64,000 bases of DNA from Bacillus sp. E(2018) (GCF_005503015.1 NZ_SCOL01000006.1:62001-126000); one strand, 5' to 3'; positions 17,684 through 27,951 are shown, numbered from the stretch's first letter. Translations and numbers: made by a program. Notes: generated by a model not told the origin, from the sequence alone.

Positions 17684-19611
17684 TGTATCCACCTTTCACG
17701 TACATACGGGTACAATTTATCTCTTAATGCTTTGTATATAGCGATGAGCACAAGTCCGATTACTAATCCGATCGCTAGTGCGTAAACCGAACGCAACACG
17801 GACAACAGAAGTGGAATGTGCAAATGCGTGAATGTGTTCATCATTGATGCGAAACCAATGGCTCCAACAACTAAGAATGCACTCGCGATTCCAGCATGCT
17901 TGCGGAATAGATACAATCCAAATACAAAGAACGGGAAACCGATCAAGAATTCTTTTGTACGTGGACGAACGAACATGATTTCTTCTAACTTGCTTCTAAA
18001 CGTCAATTCAAGCGCACTTGCTGTTCCAGCGTTTCCGGAACGGCTTAAGTAGTATGCACCTACTATCGCCACCATACCGAGCAACAGTACATGCCAAAAG
18101 CGAATTGGGCTATTGAAATAACCGATAATTTTTCGTAATGATGAAGCATTATTGACTTTTAAAGCAAGGACAACAGCAGTTACTAAAATCGGTAGTGCCA
18201 GCAATACTTTAATGCCTCTGAACTCTTCAAGTTTATATAAGTATGGATTTCCATACATCAGTGTCACAACCAACCATGCACCCGCAAAGACGATTGCAGC
18301 AGAGATTAGATAGTGAAGAATAAGTTTAGCCACTTTCATATCTTTGATATCTTGAATACGTAATACAGCCCATATCGGACCTGCTACAGCTACTAATAAG
18401 GCCAAACCTTTTAATAAGATACCTGCACCAACTAAAAGATATCCTGCTGATAGGATCAAACCGCCGATTAAGCCTACCCATGTAAGCTTTTTATGAACAG
18501 AAGCTGCTGCTAGCGCTAGATAGGCCGAGCTTCCTACAAAAGCAAACAGGTGTAATAATGAATAATCCTTTAAGTCTTTAAACGGTTGAGCTTCACCAGT
18601 GTTAAAATATCCTGGCGCTTCTCTATGAAAGTCGTTGATTTCGTTAATCACTTGTTTAAATTCAGCATCTGCTGTTTTATCATTCAATTTTTGAACTTTT
18701 ACTAATACCGTTCTAATATTACGTTCTTTTATCGCACGAGATAATCGCTCAGAGGCAGCATTTTCACTTGTTCTGTTCTCTGAGTAAAGTCTCTCCACAT
18801 CGTAATTCATTTCTTTCGCAAAAGTTTGCATTCCCTTTTGCTCAGTTCCTTCAATCGTTACTACATCGTATTCGTTTGCTTTAAGTTTTTTCGCATACTC
18901 AATGATTTTATCTTTAGATGAACCATCATAACCAACAACTTCTTTCCCGATGAACAGTACCTTATCTACTTCATTTTTAGGGAATTTTAGTAATTGATTA
19001 ACCATTTGGTCGTTACTAGAATGAGCATCCTCTTCTGAAGAAAAATCATTCTTGATACGAGGTACAACCTGAAATCCATTTGAAGTGATTTCATCATAAG
19101 CCTCTGTACTAAAGTAGCCTAATGACTTGTCCTCCATCTTTAAGTCACCTGTATCTCTTCCTTCAATAAAATAAAACTTTTGATTATTTGCAGTTATTTC
19201 TGTAATTTTATCCTTAAAAGCCCGTTTTAAGAAATCTTCAGATCGATGTCCTTCTTGCAGATAGCTAACAAATATTCCATCTGTTGTTGGAAGGCTATTG
19301 ATATTCGGGTTATTTGTTAGTGCAAAATAATTTTGAATATCACTTTTCTTCAAAACAGCTACGATACCCTGAGTTTCTAGAGAAGATAAATTCTCCGGCT
19401 CGAGGGTTATGGAATGGACCTTCGCTTGTTTAAGACCTTTATAGATCTTATTTGCTGAAACATCTTCACTCTTTAATATTTCAATATCCGTATAGGGGAC
19501 CATTACTTCATATGTATTGTTTGCTGACTCCGTCTTGATACGTTCATAAATCATAGGAGAAGTAAGCAGCAAAGATACCATCAATAGACCGAATAAAACT
19601 TTTTTCAACAA
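17680..19611 (-). CDS. DUF5693 membrane protein, partner of CsaB
   Basis: 643 aa. One N-terminal membrane segment (about 5-22), then a long extracellular part (about 30-345), then about eight membrane segments in the C-terminal half (345-640). It has no known catalytic motif. It is coupled to csaB through an ATGA overlap. In the B. anthracis csaAB operon a membrane protein precedes CsaB and was proposed to transport an oligosaccharide; this gene is likely its counterpart, but that is inference. The symbol csaA is not used because it also names an unrelated chaperone. Confidence 0.82.
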   Translation of the reverse strand: MLKKVLFGLLMVSLLLTSPMIYERIKTESANNTYEVMVPYTDIEILKSEDVSANKIYKGLKQAKVHSITLEPENLSSLETQGIVAVLKKSDIQNYFALTNNPNINSLPTTDGIFVSYLQEGHRSEDFLKRAFKDKITEITANNQKFYFIEGRDTGDLKMEDKSLGYFSTEAYDEITSNGFQVVPRIKNDFSSEEDAHSSNDQMVNQLLKFPKNEVDKVLFIGKEVVGYDGSSKDKIIEYAKKLKANEYDVVTIEGTEQKGMQTFAKEMNYDVERLYSENRTSENAASERLSRAIKERNIRTVLVKVQKLNDKTADAEFKQVINEINDFHREAPGYFNTGEAQPFKDLKDYSLLHLFAFVGSSAYLALAAASVHKKLTWVGLIGGLILSAGYLLVGAGILLKGLALLVAVAGPIWAVLRIQDIKDMKVAKLILHYLISAAIVFAGAWLVVTLMYGNPYLYKLEEFRGIKVLLALPILVTAVVLALKVNNASSLRKIIGYFNSPIRFWHVLLLGMVAIVGAYYLSRSGNAGTASALELTFRSKLEEIMFVRPRTKEFLIGFPFFVFGLYLFRKHAGIASAFLVVGAIGFASMMNTFTHLHIPLLLSVLRSVYALAIGLVIGLVLIAIYKALRDKLYPYVRERWIQ

Positions 19612-19701
19612 GTAACATTCCTTTCTGAAGTCGCATATTGCTTTTATTTTACCTTAATATCCCCTTAATTATAAAGAGCATCTGTCTTGGCCATAAAATA
19701 A

Positions 19702-19730
19702 AGGACACCAGCCTGACTGATGTCCTTCTT
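19702..19730 (-). terminator. Rho-independent terminator after tagO
   Basis: AAGGACACCAG pairs with CTGATGTCCTT around a 5-base loop. The T-rich tail on the minus strand is moderate. Confidence 0.65.
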
Positions 19731-19736
19731 CATTTT

Positions 19737-20810
19737 TTATTTTCCGACTCTCGGATTAGCTGCCTTGAGTGTATAGAAAATCTTTCGTAAAAACTTATTG
19801 ACCGGTGCGTGATCTTTACCAACCAGCCCGATTCGTTCCGCAATAAATTGCGTGATCAACAGTAACACAGAAAGGATTAATAACGATCCCCATAATGTTG
19901 TTAAGTTGAAAAGGATAGCTGCTAGTCCAAATAAAGCGCTCATCGCGTAAATCACCAACACGGTCTGACGATGAGACATTCCGCTGTTTAATAAACAGTG
20001 ATGCAGATGTGACTTATCTGGTGCAGATAATGGCTTTTTGTTCAAGAAACGGCGGACAATCGCAAATAATGTATCTGAGATCGGCACACCAAGAATGATG
20101 ATTGGTACAACAAGTGAGAATAATGTGATGTTCTTAAACCCTAATAGAGATAGAACAGCAATCATATATCCTAAGAAAAGAGCTCCAGTGTCTCCCATAA
20201 AGATCTTCGCCGGATGCCAGTTGTAAACCAAGAATCCTAACGTACTACCTAATAAGATAATTCCAAGCGCTGCAACAAGAACGTTGCCGTTATAGACCGC
20301 CATACCTGAGATGGTGATCAATACCGTGGACGAAACACCGGCTGCTAATCCATCTAATCCATCGATTAGGTTGATCGCATTCGTGATTCCGATAATCCAT
20401 AAAAGTGTTAGAGGAACTCCAAGAATTCCAAGGCTTAAACGGTAATCAAACGGTAAGTTAATAAAATGAACTTCTACTCCACCGTAGATCACGATACCTG
20501 CAGCAATGATCTGCCCTAACAGTTTCACTTTTGGTGAAAGTTCGAAGATGTCATCAAACACACCTGTGATGATGATGACAATCGCCCCTAGTACAATCGG
20601 TACCGTATATTGGCTGGCCGGCTGTACGATCAGAACTCCAATCAAGAAACTGAGAAAGATAGCTAAACCGCCTAAGCGCGGCATGATTTTTTGATGAACT
20701 TTTCTCTGATTGGGCTTATCCGTTGCACCAACGAAAAAGGCGAACCTTTTTACAACAGGCGTCAAAAGAACTGACGCGATAAAACATATTAACAATGCCC
20801 AGTAAGTCAT
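19737..20810 (-). CDS. tagO: TagO undecaprenyl-phosphate GlcNAc-1-P transferase
   Basis: 357 aa from the ATG at 20810, which has GGGGAG 7 bases upstream. About eleven membrane segments. The catalytic loops of the WecA/TagO family are present: KRKVH-like QRKVHQKIMPRLGGLAIF, FDDIFELSPKVKLLGQ, NLIDGLDGLAAG, KIFMGDTGALFLG and SHLHHCLLN. It makes the lipid-linked GlcNAc that starts wall teichoic acid and, in S-layer bacilli, the secondary wall polymer. It lies by itself, with the flippase and glycosyltransferase genes upstream in the same direction. Confidence 0.95.
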   Translation of the reverse strand: MTYWALLICFIASVLLTPVVKRFAFFVGATDKPNQRKVHQKIMPRLGGLAIFLSFLIGVLIVQPASQYTVPIVLGAIVIIITGVFDDIFELSPKVKLLGQIIAAGIVIYGGVEVHFINLPFDYRLSLGILGVPLTLLWIIGITNAINLIDGLDGLAAGVSSTVLITISGMAVYNGNVLVAALGIILLGSTLGFLVYNWHPAKIFMGDTGALFLGYMIAVLSLLGFKNITLFSLVVPIIILGVPISDTLFAIVRRFLNKKPLSAPDKSHLHHCLLNSGMSHRQTVLVIYAMSALFGLAAILFNLTTLWGSLLILSVLLLITQFIAERIGLVGKDHAPVNKFLRKIFYTLKAANPRVGK

Positions 20811-21012
20811 AGTTACACTCCCCAATTGGCGTGAAATTTATTGCTTATAATCATGTATGATAGGGTTGGATTTATTTCGACATAAATCAACTTTTTCTTT
20901 GTACACAGAGAAAATTATAGCATAGATGATTTCGTTTTGTGTGAAAAAATCATTAACAATTTATGAATTTCTTGAAAGCGTTTTTTCTTCATTTATAGCT
21001 TTCACAAAACAT

Positions 21013-22593
21013 TTACGCATTATTTTTTGAAACCCTGCCAAATCGAGCCAATTTCTTCCCGATAACAGGCAAAGATTGTAATTCTTCTACTGACATACCC
21101 TTTGTAAGTAAAATGAAAACCGCAAAAAGCGCACCACCGATTATTATCGCAACTCCTGCATACAATAAGCTTGCAAGACGACTAGTCAATTCCATCACCA
21201 ATGTTGGATATCCGATCGCAACACCCATGATCAAACTGGCTACGATAAAGGTAAGAATCGAACGATTGATAAGCGGTAAGTTAAACGTTTGTTTAATAAC
21301 GATCGCATTAGCCCCTGTTATCACGATATAAATAATCAGTGTAGCTAGTGCTGCTCCTAGCAATCCGTATTGTGAGATCAGCATGAAGTTTAGCACCGCT
21401 TTTCCGATCGCAGCGGCAACGATAATAACTGCAGCGGCTGTTGGACGGTTGATTCCTTGCAAAATTCCTGTTCCAAGAACGGCAAGTGACGTAAATACAG
21501 AACTGAAACTTACAATCGCCACAACTAAGCTTCCTTCATCGTTCGTAAAGAGAGCGATGTTTAATGGAAGTGTCAATGCCGCAATACCTACGGCTGCCGG
21601 CCAAGAAAATAAATGCGTTAAGTTAAATGAACGGTTAATAACTCTATTCGCATCATCCATCTCGTTTTTGGCTATTTTGCCCGTAATCAATGGAATTAAA
21701 GGCAGAACGATCGATGTTGAGAAAACCGTTGCGATCTGCACGAGTGACGTACCACGCGCGTAAATCCCATTTAAGTAGAAGGTTTCTTTCGCTGTCTTAC
21801 CTGCCATTTGTAGCGCGGACGGAATCGTGAGCGAGTCCACCACGTTAAGCAATGCCATGGTTAGCGCACCGACACAAATCGGCAATGATAGCTTTAATAT
21901 CCTCTTACTCGACGATTTAAATGCCTTCATAGTATATGGACGATCTGAGCCAGGTTTAAGTTTCGACTTTTGAAAAATAATTCGCAAGTAAATTAATGAT
22001 ATAAGTGCTGCAATCGCTGAACCTGCCATCGTACCTGCAGCGATTGTCTCGTTATCAGCAGCGATGGAAACAAAATAGTAAGCCGCAACAATGACGAGAG
22101 CCACACGTATAAACTGCTCAATTACTTGGGAGTACGCGGTTGGCTTCATGTCTTCATAGCCTTGGAAAAATCCTCGATAAACCGCCATGTACGGCGCGAC
22201 TAAAAGCGTTATGGAAACGACGATGAGTGAACTTCTTGTTTCCTGTCCACCAAGGATGTCTGCGATTTGATATGAAAAGCCATACAAAAAGCTAAACGAA
22301 AGGACTCCGAAAATAACAGCCAGAATTCCTGCGGTGTTAAATATGTTTCGAATCTCAGTATCCTCACCCCTCGCTCGTGCTTCAGAGATGAGTTTCGAGA
22401 TCGCAATCGGAATTCCCGCTACAGATAAAATAAGGGCGGTCATATAAACTGGGTAAACGAGACTGAATATACCGAGTACATCGTCACCCGCAATGTTTTG
22501 TAGGGGAATACGAAAAACAGAACCAAGGAATTTAGAGAAAAAAGTTGCAATCGTAAGGATGAGGGCTCCCCGAATGAATGTGCTCTTACTCAT
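21013..22593 (-). CDS. Polysaccharide flippase (SpoVB/Wzx-like, MOP superfamily)
   Basis: 526 aa with about 14 membrane segments. The start FIRGALILTIATFFSKFLG and the YRGFFQGYEDMKPTAYSQ loop are typical of the Bacillus SpoVB/YtgP-type polysaccharide biosynthesis proteins. It likely flips a lipid-linked oligosaccharide. It overlaps the upstream glycosyltransferase by 8 bases, so translation is probably coupled, and a job in the same wall-polymer pathway is likely. Confidence 0.9.
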   Translation of the reverse strand: MSKSTFIRGALILTIATFFSKFLGSVFRIPLQNIAGDDVLGIFSLVYPVYMTALILSVAGIPIAISKLISEARARGEDTEIRNIFNTAGILAVIFGVLSFSFLYGFSYQIADILGGQETRSSLIVVSITLLVAPYMAVYRGFFQGYEDMKPTAYSQVIEQFIRVALVIVAAYYFVSIAADNETIAAGTMAGSAIAALISLIYLRIIFQKSKLKPGSDRPYTMKAFKSSSKRILKLSLPICVGALTMALLNVVDSLTIPSALQMAGKTAKETFYLNGIYARGTSLVQIATVFSTSIVLPLIPLITGKIAKNEMDDANRVINRSFNLTHLFSWPAAVGIAALTLPLNIALFTNDEGSLVVAIVSFSSVFTSLAVLGTGILQGINRPTAAAVIIVAAAIGKAVLNFMLISQYGLLGAALATLIIYIVITGANAIVIKQTFNLPLINRSILTFIVASLIMGVAIGYPTLVMELTSRLASLLYAGVAIIIGGALFAVFILLTKGMSVEELQSLPVIGKKLARFGRVSKNNA

Positions 22594-23323
22594 GCTTGCC
22601 CGTCACCTTCTGCTGAATCACTTTTAACGCAAAATGCGGAAGGCTCAACTGGCGCTTCCAGCGAGAAGGCTGCTTCATCAATCGGTAAGCCCACTCGAGA
22701 TTCATCTTTTGCCAAATTTCAGGTGCACGCTGAACCGCTCCAGCAAGAACATCAAATGAACCACCGATTCCCATGAACACGCCTTTTTCAAACTTGTCCA
22801 TGTTCTCTCCGATCCATAGCTCTTGTCTTGGAACACCAAGTGCCGTGAAAATAAGATCCGGTTTTGTGCGTTGGATCTCATTTGGAATGTGATCATCTTT
22901 CCAATCAAAGAAACCATGATGAGCACCTGCAATTTTTACGTTCGGGTACTGTGTCATGATCTCAGCAACTGTCCGTTGTAGCACTTCATCTTTCGCACCT
23001 AAAAGATAGACACTATAGCCTTTTTCGTTCGCGATCTCGAGAAGTCCGATGAACGTCTCAAATCCGGTTACACGTTCTGGAAGTGGCTTACCTAATAATC
23101 CTGCTGCTTTAACGACACCAATTCCGTCCGCAGTTACGTAGCTCGCTTTTTGAACAACTGCTCGATATTCAGCATCTTCTCTAACCTTCATCACAATCTC
23201 TGGATTTGCTGTTACAACAAAGGTCTTCTCTTCTCTTTCCAGATGTCCGCTTAATGTATTTAGAAAGCCGCTCTGTGTGGAGTTAACAAAATCTACCCCT
23301 AAAATTCGCACTGTATTTTTCAA
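22586..23323 (-). CDS. tagA: TagA/WecG/CpsF glycosyltransferase
   Basis: 245 aa. Family motifs: VTANPEIVMKVRED, TADGIGVVKAAG (catalytic Asp), FTALGVPRQELWI and GIGGSFDVLAGAV. TagA adds ManNAc to lipid-linked GlcNAc, the step after TagO. The start is a TTG with GGTGA 7 bases upstream. The following flippase gene overlaps its end, so the pair forms an operon with tagO further downstream. Confidence 0.92.
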   Translation of the reverse strand: MKNTVRILGVDFVNSTQSGFLNTLSGHLEREEKTFVVTANPEIVMKVREDAEYRAVVQKASYVTADGIGVVKAAGLLGKPLPERVTGFETFIGLLEIANEKGYSVYLLGAKDEVLQRTVAEIMTQYPNVKIAGAHHGFFDWKDDHIPNEIQRTKPDLIFTALGVPRQELWIGENMDKFEKGVFMGIGGSFDVLAGAVQRAPEIWQKMNLEWAYRLMKQPSRWKRQLSLPHFALKVIQQKVTGKHE

Positions 23324-23521
23324 TGAATGTCACCACTTTTTCCTTATTTATCTTATGTGATTACAGCTCAGTTGGACTGGCCAATTAGCAATGTTTACCT
23401 GTTTTTTGATAAAACACTAATAAATATAACACAAATTCGTGAGTGTGGAGTATTTATGCTGGATGAAGTCTTTCGTGGGAGTGATTTTTACGGTACGTGA
23501 TTTTATATTTGTTACACGTTC

Positions 23522-23647
23522 GCCGCTAATGACGCTCGTTTCACCGGTAAACGCTTTGCAACCACCCGTAAAGTCGTGCTCTTAACCTGAAAGTTCTTCA
23601 TCTTCACCTGAAACTCCAAGAGTTCCACCTGAAAACTCAAAAATAAA
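23522..23647. repeat. Six-copy 21-bp degenerate tandem repeat
   Basis: Copies start at 23522, 23543, 23564, 23585, 23606 and 23627, spaced exactly 21 bases, each beginning with a form of ACC-GNAAA (GCCGCTAA, ACCGGTAA, ACCCGTAA, then ACCTGAAA three times). On the minus strand the unit codes a 7-residue motif of the F/V-S/T-G-E type with one stop, so it may be the remains of a repeat-rich frame. It fills most of the 490-base gap between tagA and the next gene; no other gene is seen there. Confidence 0.7.
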
Positions 23648-23753
23648 ATACTTCCTATCTATAATAGGTCGTCTTCAACTGTAGTTTTTGAGGGAGGTGG
23701 TTAGATTATCCAGTTTTATCGGAAATGAATAGAAGTTAAATACAAAACTCTGC

Positions 23754-23809
23754 AAAAAAAAGCCCCACTTCCACAGACGACATACTTTGTCTACTGTAGC
23801 GAGGCTTTA
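23754..23809 (-). terminator. Terminator after SLH glucosaminidase 1
   Basis: AAAGCCTCGC and GTGGGGCTTT pair around a long loop that contains an inner GACAAAGTATGTC-type stem. A run of seven T follows on the minus strand. Confidence 0.65.
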
Positions 23810-23816
23810 ATAATCA

Positions 23817-25763
23817 TTAGTGTGCTAAACGTATGATCTCCATGTTCTTTATACCGTAACTTTCAGGTCCACCATGGCTGTATACATATGCTTTCTCATA
23901 AAAATCATCTAGAAGGTTTTCTGGAACAATTTCAAGCCATACACCCTCATTTTGCGTTTCCACACTGTTTAGGACTAGTACAGGAGTACCTGTCCATTTT
24001 ATTTCATAGAGCTTATTTAAATTATCCCTTGGAACAGTTGTTGTACTTCTAACCTTTGTTCTTGCATTTTCAGTAGTAGTAACGGCAATATCGTATTTAT
24101 TGCGTTCTTTACCGCCTAATTCCTTATCGATTTCGTTCATAAAACCTGTAATTTTTTGACCCCAGTAAGGATCTGTTGCATAAAATACGTTCATTCCTAA
24201 ATCCTTATTACCTAGAAAGGCACCATGGTATCGATAACTGGATTCAAGGAAATAACTATCTTTTTCATTAATGAGATTGTACACAAGGGAATTTAAACAA
24301 TCATCATATGTGGTAAATTTAATTAATCCATCTGTACCATCCTCAGCACCTAGTCCGAAAAGATTTTTTCGTTCTATAGCCTTTTGATTTGTTCCCCAAT
24401 CACTTTCGTGTATAGCATGTGCTAACAGGTACATCGCATTAATGTTGTGTTCCTCTTCAATCTTTTTAAACTTTTCACCCATTGTTTCAAGCACCGTAAC
24501 TCCAACTTTAGATGGTTTATTTTCCTTTACAAAGCGATTCAACTCTTCAGCTGTGTAAACAGTTTTAGTATACAGGGGCATCATATTAAAATATTGGTAT
24601 GCTGTATACGTTTTACCATCTGCTAAACTTGTGTACACACTGCCATTGTCACTATAATACTTTCCAGCAGGCATGTTAGAGTCACTCTTGCCATATTTGT
24701 ATGGTGCATAATAGCTGTTGGTACGTAAGTTGTACGTATAATGGTACAAATCCCCACCCTTTACTTCATAATAACTTTTACCTTTCACCTGAATATCTGG
24801 TATTAACTGAGCATTTTCCATCTTGATAGTTCCCTCTTTCGATCCGAACTTTACCTTAATGGAATTTTCTGTTGAATCTAGATATTCAACTGCTGTACCC
24901 GTTTCTAAGCCTATTAAGTTGTACCCCGCTTTATCATCAATATCGACAATTTCTGAAGTAGAACTATTTGTTACTTGTCCCTTTTTCATGTAAACAATTT
25001 TGTTATCCTTAAGAACAACATCGTTAACTCCGGTTAACGCTTTTCTTGCATCCTCAAAGTTAGGAAATTCCTTACCTTTTACTGTTCCATCCGCAGTAGC
25101 TGTGCCTAAAAAGTACTTAGGTTCAATAGGCTGTTCGTTTTTCTTCAACACATCCAGCATACGAACTAAAAAGGCAGATGTCATACCGCGAGTAGAGTTT
25201 CCTGTTGGATCTAATAAATTGTTATAACCTGTTAGAATTCCAGAGCCCACCATTTCGGAAATCGGAACTTTTGCGTAAGAGCTAATCTTATTAAAGTCTT
25301 TATATCCAGTTATATCTTTTTCGATTAAGTTAATCTCTTTATATTCAAAAGCTTTGCTAATCATTTTGGAAATTTCTTGACGGCTTACAGTTCCATTAGG
25401 GTCAAACGATCCATCAGTTCTTCCATTAATAATCCCTAATTGCGCAGCTTGCTGAACATACGTGTAATACCAATCCTTCACTTTCACATCTGAAAAGATT
25501 TTTGGAGATGTTACTTTTAGATTTTCTTCTTCAAGGGTATAAATCATAAGTTTGGCGAACTGAGCACGTGTTACATTTTCTCTTGGCTTATAGACAATTT
25601 TGCCGTTTTCATTAAAACCATTAAGAATTCCTAAATCAATTAGTCTTCGCATTTCATTTTTGAATTGTTCATTATCTAACCCATCACCTGCAGTTGCACT
25701 CTGCACTTTAAAACTTAACAATAACAATAAAGGTAACAACACTAAAATTAAAATTTTCTTCAA
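23817..25763 (-). CDS. SLH-domain endo-beta-N-acetylglucosaminidase
   Basis: 648 aa. Signal peptide (1-25), then three SLH repeats (about 30-82, 88-142, 150-205; signature forms VTRAQ, VSRQE, STRGM). A middle region of about 200 residues has SH3-like features. The glucosaminidase domain (about 425-570) holds AHAIHESDWGT with the catalytic Glu near 453 and KNLFGLGAEDG. A C-terminal SH3-like tail (about 575-648) follows. It would bind pyruvylated wall polymer by its SLH repeats and cut peptidoglycan. It is a close paralogue of the next gene, both minus strand, each with its own terminator. Confidence 0.92.
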   Translation of the reverse strand: MKKILILVLLPLLLLLSFKVQSATAGDGLDNEQFKNEMRRLIDLGILNGFNENGKIVYKPRENVTRAQFAKLMIYTLEEENLKVTSPKIFSDVKVKDWYYTYVQQAAQLGIINGRTDGSFDPNGTVSRQEISKMISKAFEYKEINLIEKDITGYKDFNKISSYAKVPISEMVGSGILTGYNNLLDPTGNSTRGMTSAFLVRMLDVLKKNEQPIEPKYFLGTATADGTVKGKEFPNFEDARKALTGVNDVVLKDNKIVYMKKGQVTNSSTSEIVDIDDKAGYNLIGLETGTAVEYLDSTENSIKVKFGSKEGTIKMENAQLIPDIQVKGKSYYEVKGGDLYHYTYNLRTNSYYAPYKYGKSDSNMPAGKYYSDNGSVYTSLADGKTYTAYQYFNMMPLYTKTVYTAEELNRFVKENKPSKVGVTVLETMGEKFKKIEEEHNINAMYLLAHAIHESDWGTNQKAIERKNLFGLGAEDGTDGLIKFTTYDDCLNSLVYNLINEKDSYFLESSYRYHGAFLGNKDLGMNVFYATDPYWGQKITGFMNEIDKELGGKERNKYDIAVTTTENARTKVRSTTTVPRDNLNKLYEIKWTGTPVLVLNSVETQNEGVWLEIVPENLLDDFYEKAYVYSHGGPESYGIKNMEIIRLAH

Positions 25764-25865
25764 AATTTCCCCTCCAACACAATATTTTCCTAATCACCAC
25801 TACTATTCTATCAAACTATAGTAAAAGATTACCATATGAGTTATCATATTTTCCCAAACAAAAGT

Positions 25866-25902
25866 AAAAGAGCTATTGAAATCTGGTTCAATAACTCTTT
25901 TT
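25866..25902 (-). terminator. Terminator after SLH glucosaminidase 2
   Basis: AAAGAGCTATTGAA pairs with TTCAATAACTCTTT, with a T-rich tail on the minus strand. Confidence 0.8.
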
Positions 25903-25910
25903 CAGAAATA

Positions 25911-27836
25911 TTATTTTGCTAAAGGTAAAAGTTTCATGAGCGTTCCATAAGAACCACCATGACTATAAACAAATGCTTTCCCATAATTAGCACCATTAAG
26001 GTTTTTTGGTGCAATTTGCAGCCATGTACCTTCACCTGATTTAGATTCTAGTTTGTTCAATACCAATACAGGTGTACCAGCTTTAGGGACTTTATAAAGA
26101 ATATTGCTTACTTTTGCAGTAGCATCGCTTCTTACATTTACACCGCTCTCAAGAGTAACGGCAATTTCATGTGCGTTGCGCTCTTTCCCGCCTAGATATT
26201 TATCAATTCTATACATAAATCCTGCGAGTTTTTGACCCCAATACGGATCTGACGCGTATCTTACATTCATTCCTATCTCTTTATCACCAACTACTTCACC
26301 ATGAGCTCGATATCCATTAATAAAATAGCTTGATGTAGGATCTAATAAATATCCTTTTACCAATTCTTCAATACAAGCTTCATAAGATTTGTAGATATCT
26401 CCACTTTCATAAGCGGAGCCATCGTATGCTTTTAGTCCAAAAAGGTTTCTCTTTTTAACTGCCAGTTCACTTGTTCCCCAATCACTTTCAGAAATTGCAT
26501 GTGCCAGTATGTACATGGCGTTTACGTTATACTTTGCTTCTGCATCTTTTAACGCTTTCCCTAGCGTTTCAAGAGGTGTAGATCCTACATCTGCTGGCTT
26601 ATTATTCTTAACAAAGTTATTTAGCTGTTCGGCTGTATAACTGGTTTTTGTATAGAGCGGCATAACATTAAAGTATTGGTACATTTCATAGGTTTGACCA
26701 CTTCCAGTATAAGTATGGCCGTTTTTGCTTATATAGTTTCCGTTTGGTAACTTTCCGCTGCTACCATAACGGAAAGCCCCATATTTGTTTGTATTTACAT
26801 TGTACGTATAATGCCACAAATCACCATCAACGGCTTTATAGTATGATGCCCCTTTAAGCTGGACGGTTGGATGAAGTGTAGCTTCGTTCATTTTGAAGTA
26901 ACCAATCGTATTGTTAAATTTTACTTTAACCCACGTTTCACCAGCATCCAAAAATTCCGTTTCTGTACCAGCAACTAGATTATAATAAAACTCGTCAAAT
27001 GTATGATCCATATATAAAATAGATGCCAATGGATGAACCTGAGCTGGTGAAACAACCCCGCTCTTCATGTATACAACCTTGTCATCTTTTAATACGACAT
27101 GATTGCTTTGTGTAGCCGCCGCTTTTGCAGCATCATATGTTTCATACTCTTTTACTTTTGTAGTCTGATCTTTTGTTACTGTCGCTAAATAAAAATTGGC
27201 AACTGGAGGTGCCGGTGGATTTTCCAGCTTTCCGATCATACGTACCAAAAACGCACTTGTCGTTCCTCTCGTTGCTTGATCTTGAGGTCGGAATGTTTGA
27301 TCTGCGTTACCTGCGATAATTTTTGCATAAACCATTCGTTTAACAGAAGGCATCGCCCATTCATTAATGGTGCTTGTATCCGTAAAAGTCAATTCTGCTT
27401 CTGGCAACGTGATTCCTTTGTATTCAAAAGCTCTGTCAATCATAGCCGCCATTGCTTCTCGTGTAATTGGTTCACCTGGTGAAAAAGTATTACTTGATGT
27501 TCCAGATACAATGTTCATTTCAACAGCTTGTTGGATTGCTTTTTCATACCAGATGCCTGCTTTCACATCTGAAAAGGTCTTAGGATTGATGACCTCTAGA
27601 TTTTCAGCACCTAAAATCCGTACTAGAAGTGAAGCAAACTCAGCTCGTGTAATATTTCGGTCAGGTTGATAAAAAGTTTGACCCTCAATTACTTCACCAG
27701 TTAAGTAGCCTAGTTCTATTAAGCTCCTCATATCTTTCTCAAAGTAATGCCCTGAAATATCATCTGTAGCTCGTACTGAATTCGAGCTAATCAACAGGAC
27801 GAAAGGCAATAACAATAAAGCTATCCACTTTCTCAC
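25911..27836 (-). CDS. SLH-domain endo-beta-N-acetylglucosaminidase (second copy)
   Basis: 641 aa from the GTG at 27836, which has GGGGG 7 bases upstream. A longer in-frame start 14 codons earlier would include that site. After the signal peptide come three SLH repeats (forms ITRAEF, ITREAM, ATRGTT), a linker, the glucosaminidase domain with AHAISESDWGTS and KRNLFGLKAYDG, and a C-terminal SH3-like end. Order and length match the gene downstream, so this is a recent-looking tandem duplication with many substitutions. The role would be peptidoglycan cutting at the S-layer-covered surface. Confidence 0.92.
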   Translation of the reverse strand: MRKWIALLLLPFVLLISSNSVRATDDISGHYFEKDMRSLIELGYLTGEVIEGQTFYQPDRNITRAEFASLLVRILGAENLEVINPKTFSDVKAGIWYEKAIQQAVEMNIVSGTSSNTFSPGEPITREAMAAMIDRAFEYKGITLPEAELTFTDTSTINEWAMPSVKRMVYAKIIAGNADQTFRPQDQATRGTTSAFLVRMIGKLENPPAPPVANFYLATVTKDQTTKVKEYETYDAAKAAATQSNHVVLKDDKVVYMKSGVVSPAQVHPLASILYMDHTFDEFYYNLVAGTETEFLDAGETWVKVKFNNTIGYFKMNEATLHPTVQLKGASYYKAVDGDLWHYTYNVNTNKYGAFRYGSSGKLPNGNYISKNGHTYTGSGQTYEMYQYFNVMPLYTKTSYTAEQLNNFVKNNKPADVGSTPLETLGKALKDAEAKYNVNAMYILAHAISESDWGTSELAVKKRNLFGLKAYDGSAYESGDIYKSYEACIEELVKGYLLDPTSSYFINGYRAHGEVVGDKEIGMNVRYASDPYWGQKLAGFMYRIDKYLGGKERNAHEIAVTLESGVNVRSDATAKVSNILYKVPKAGTPVLVLNKLESKSGEGTWLQIAPKNLNGANYGKAFVYSHGGSYGTLMKLLPLAK

Positions 27837-27951
27837 AAATATTCCCCCATATGTTAAAATTACTAAGTTTATCCACATCCTCTCTTAATCTACCAATATT
27901 CTACAAAAATTTCTAGTAGTTTTCAGACAATTTCTTTTAAAAATAGACAAA

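Noticed and set aside
23522..23647. CRISPR-like array
   Set aside because: The unit is 21 bp in direct tandem without distinct spacers, so it is a tandem repeat, not a CRISPR.
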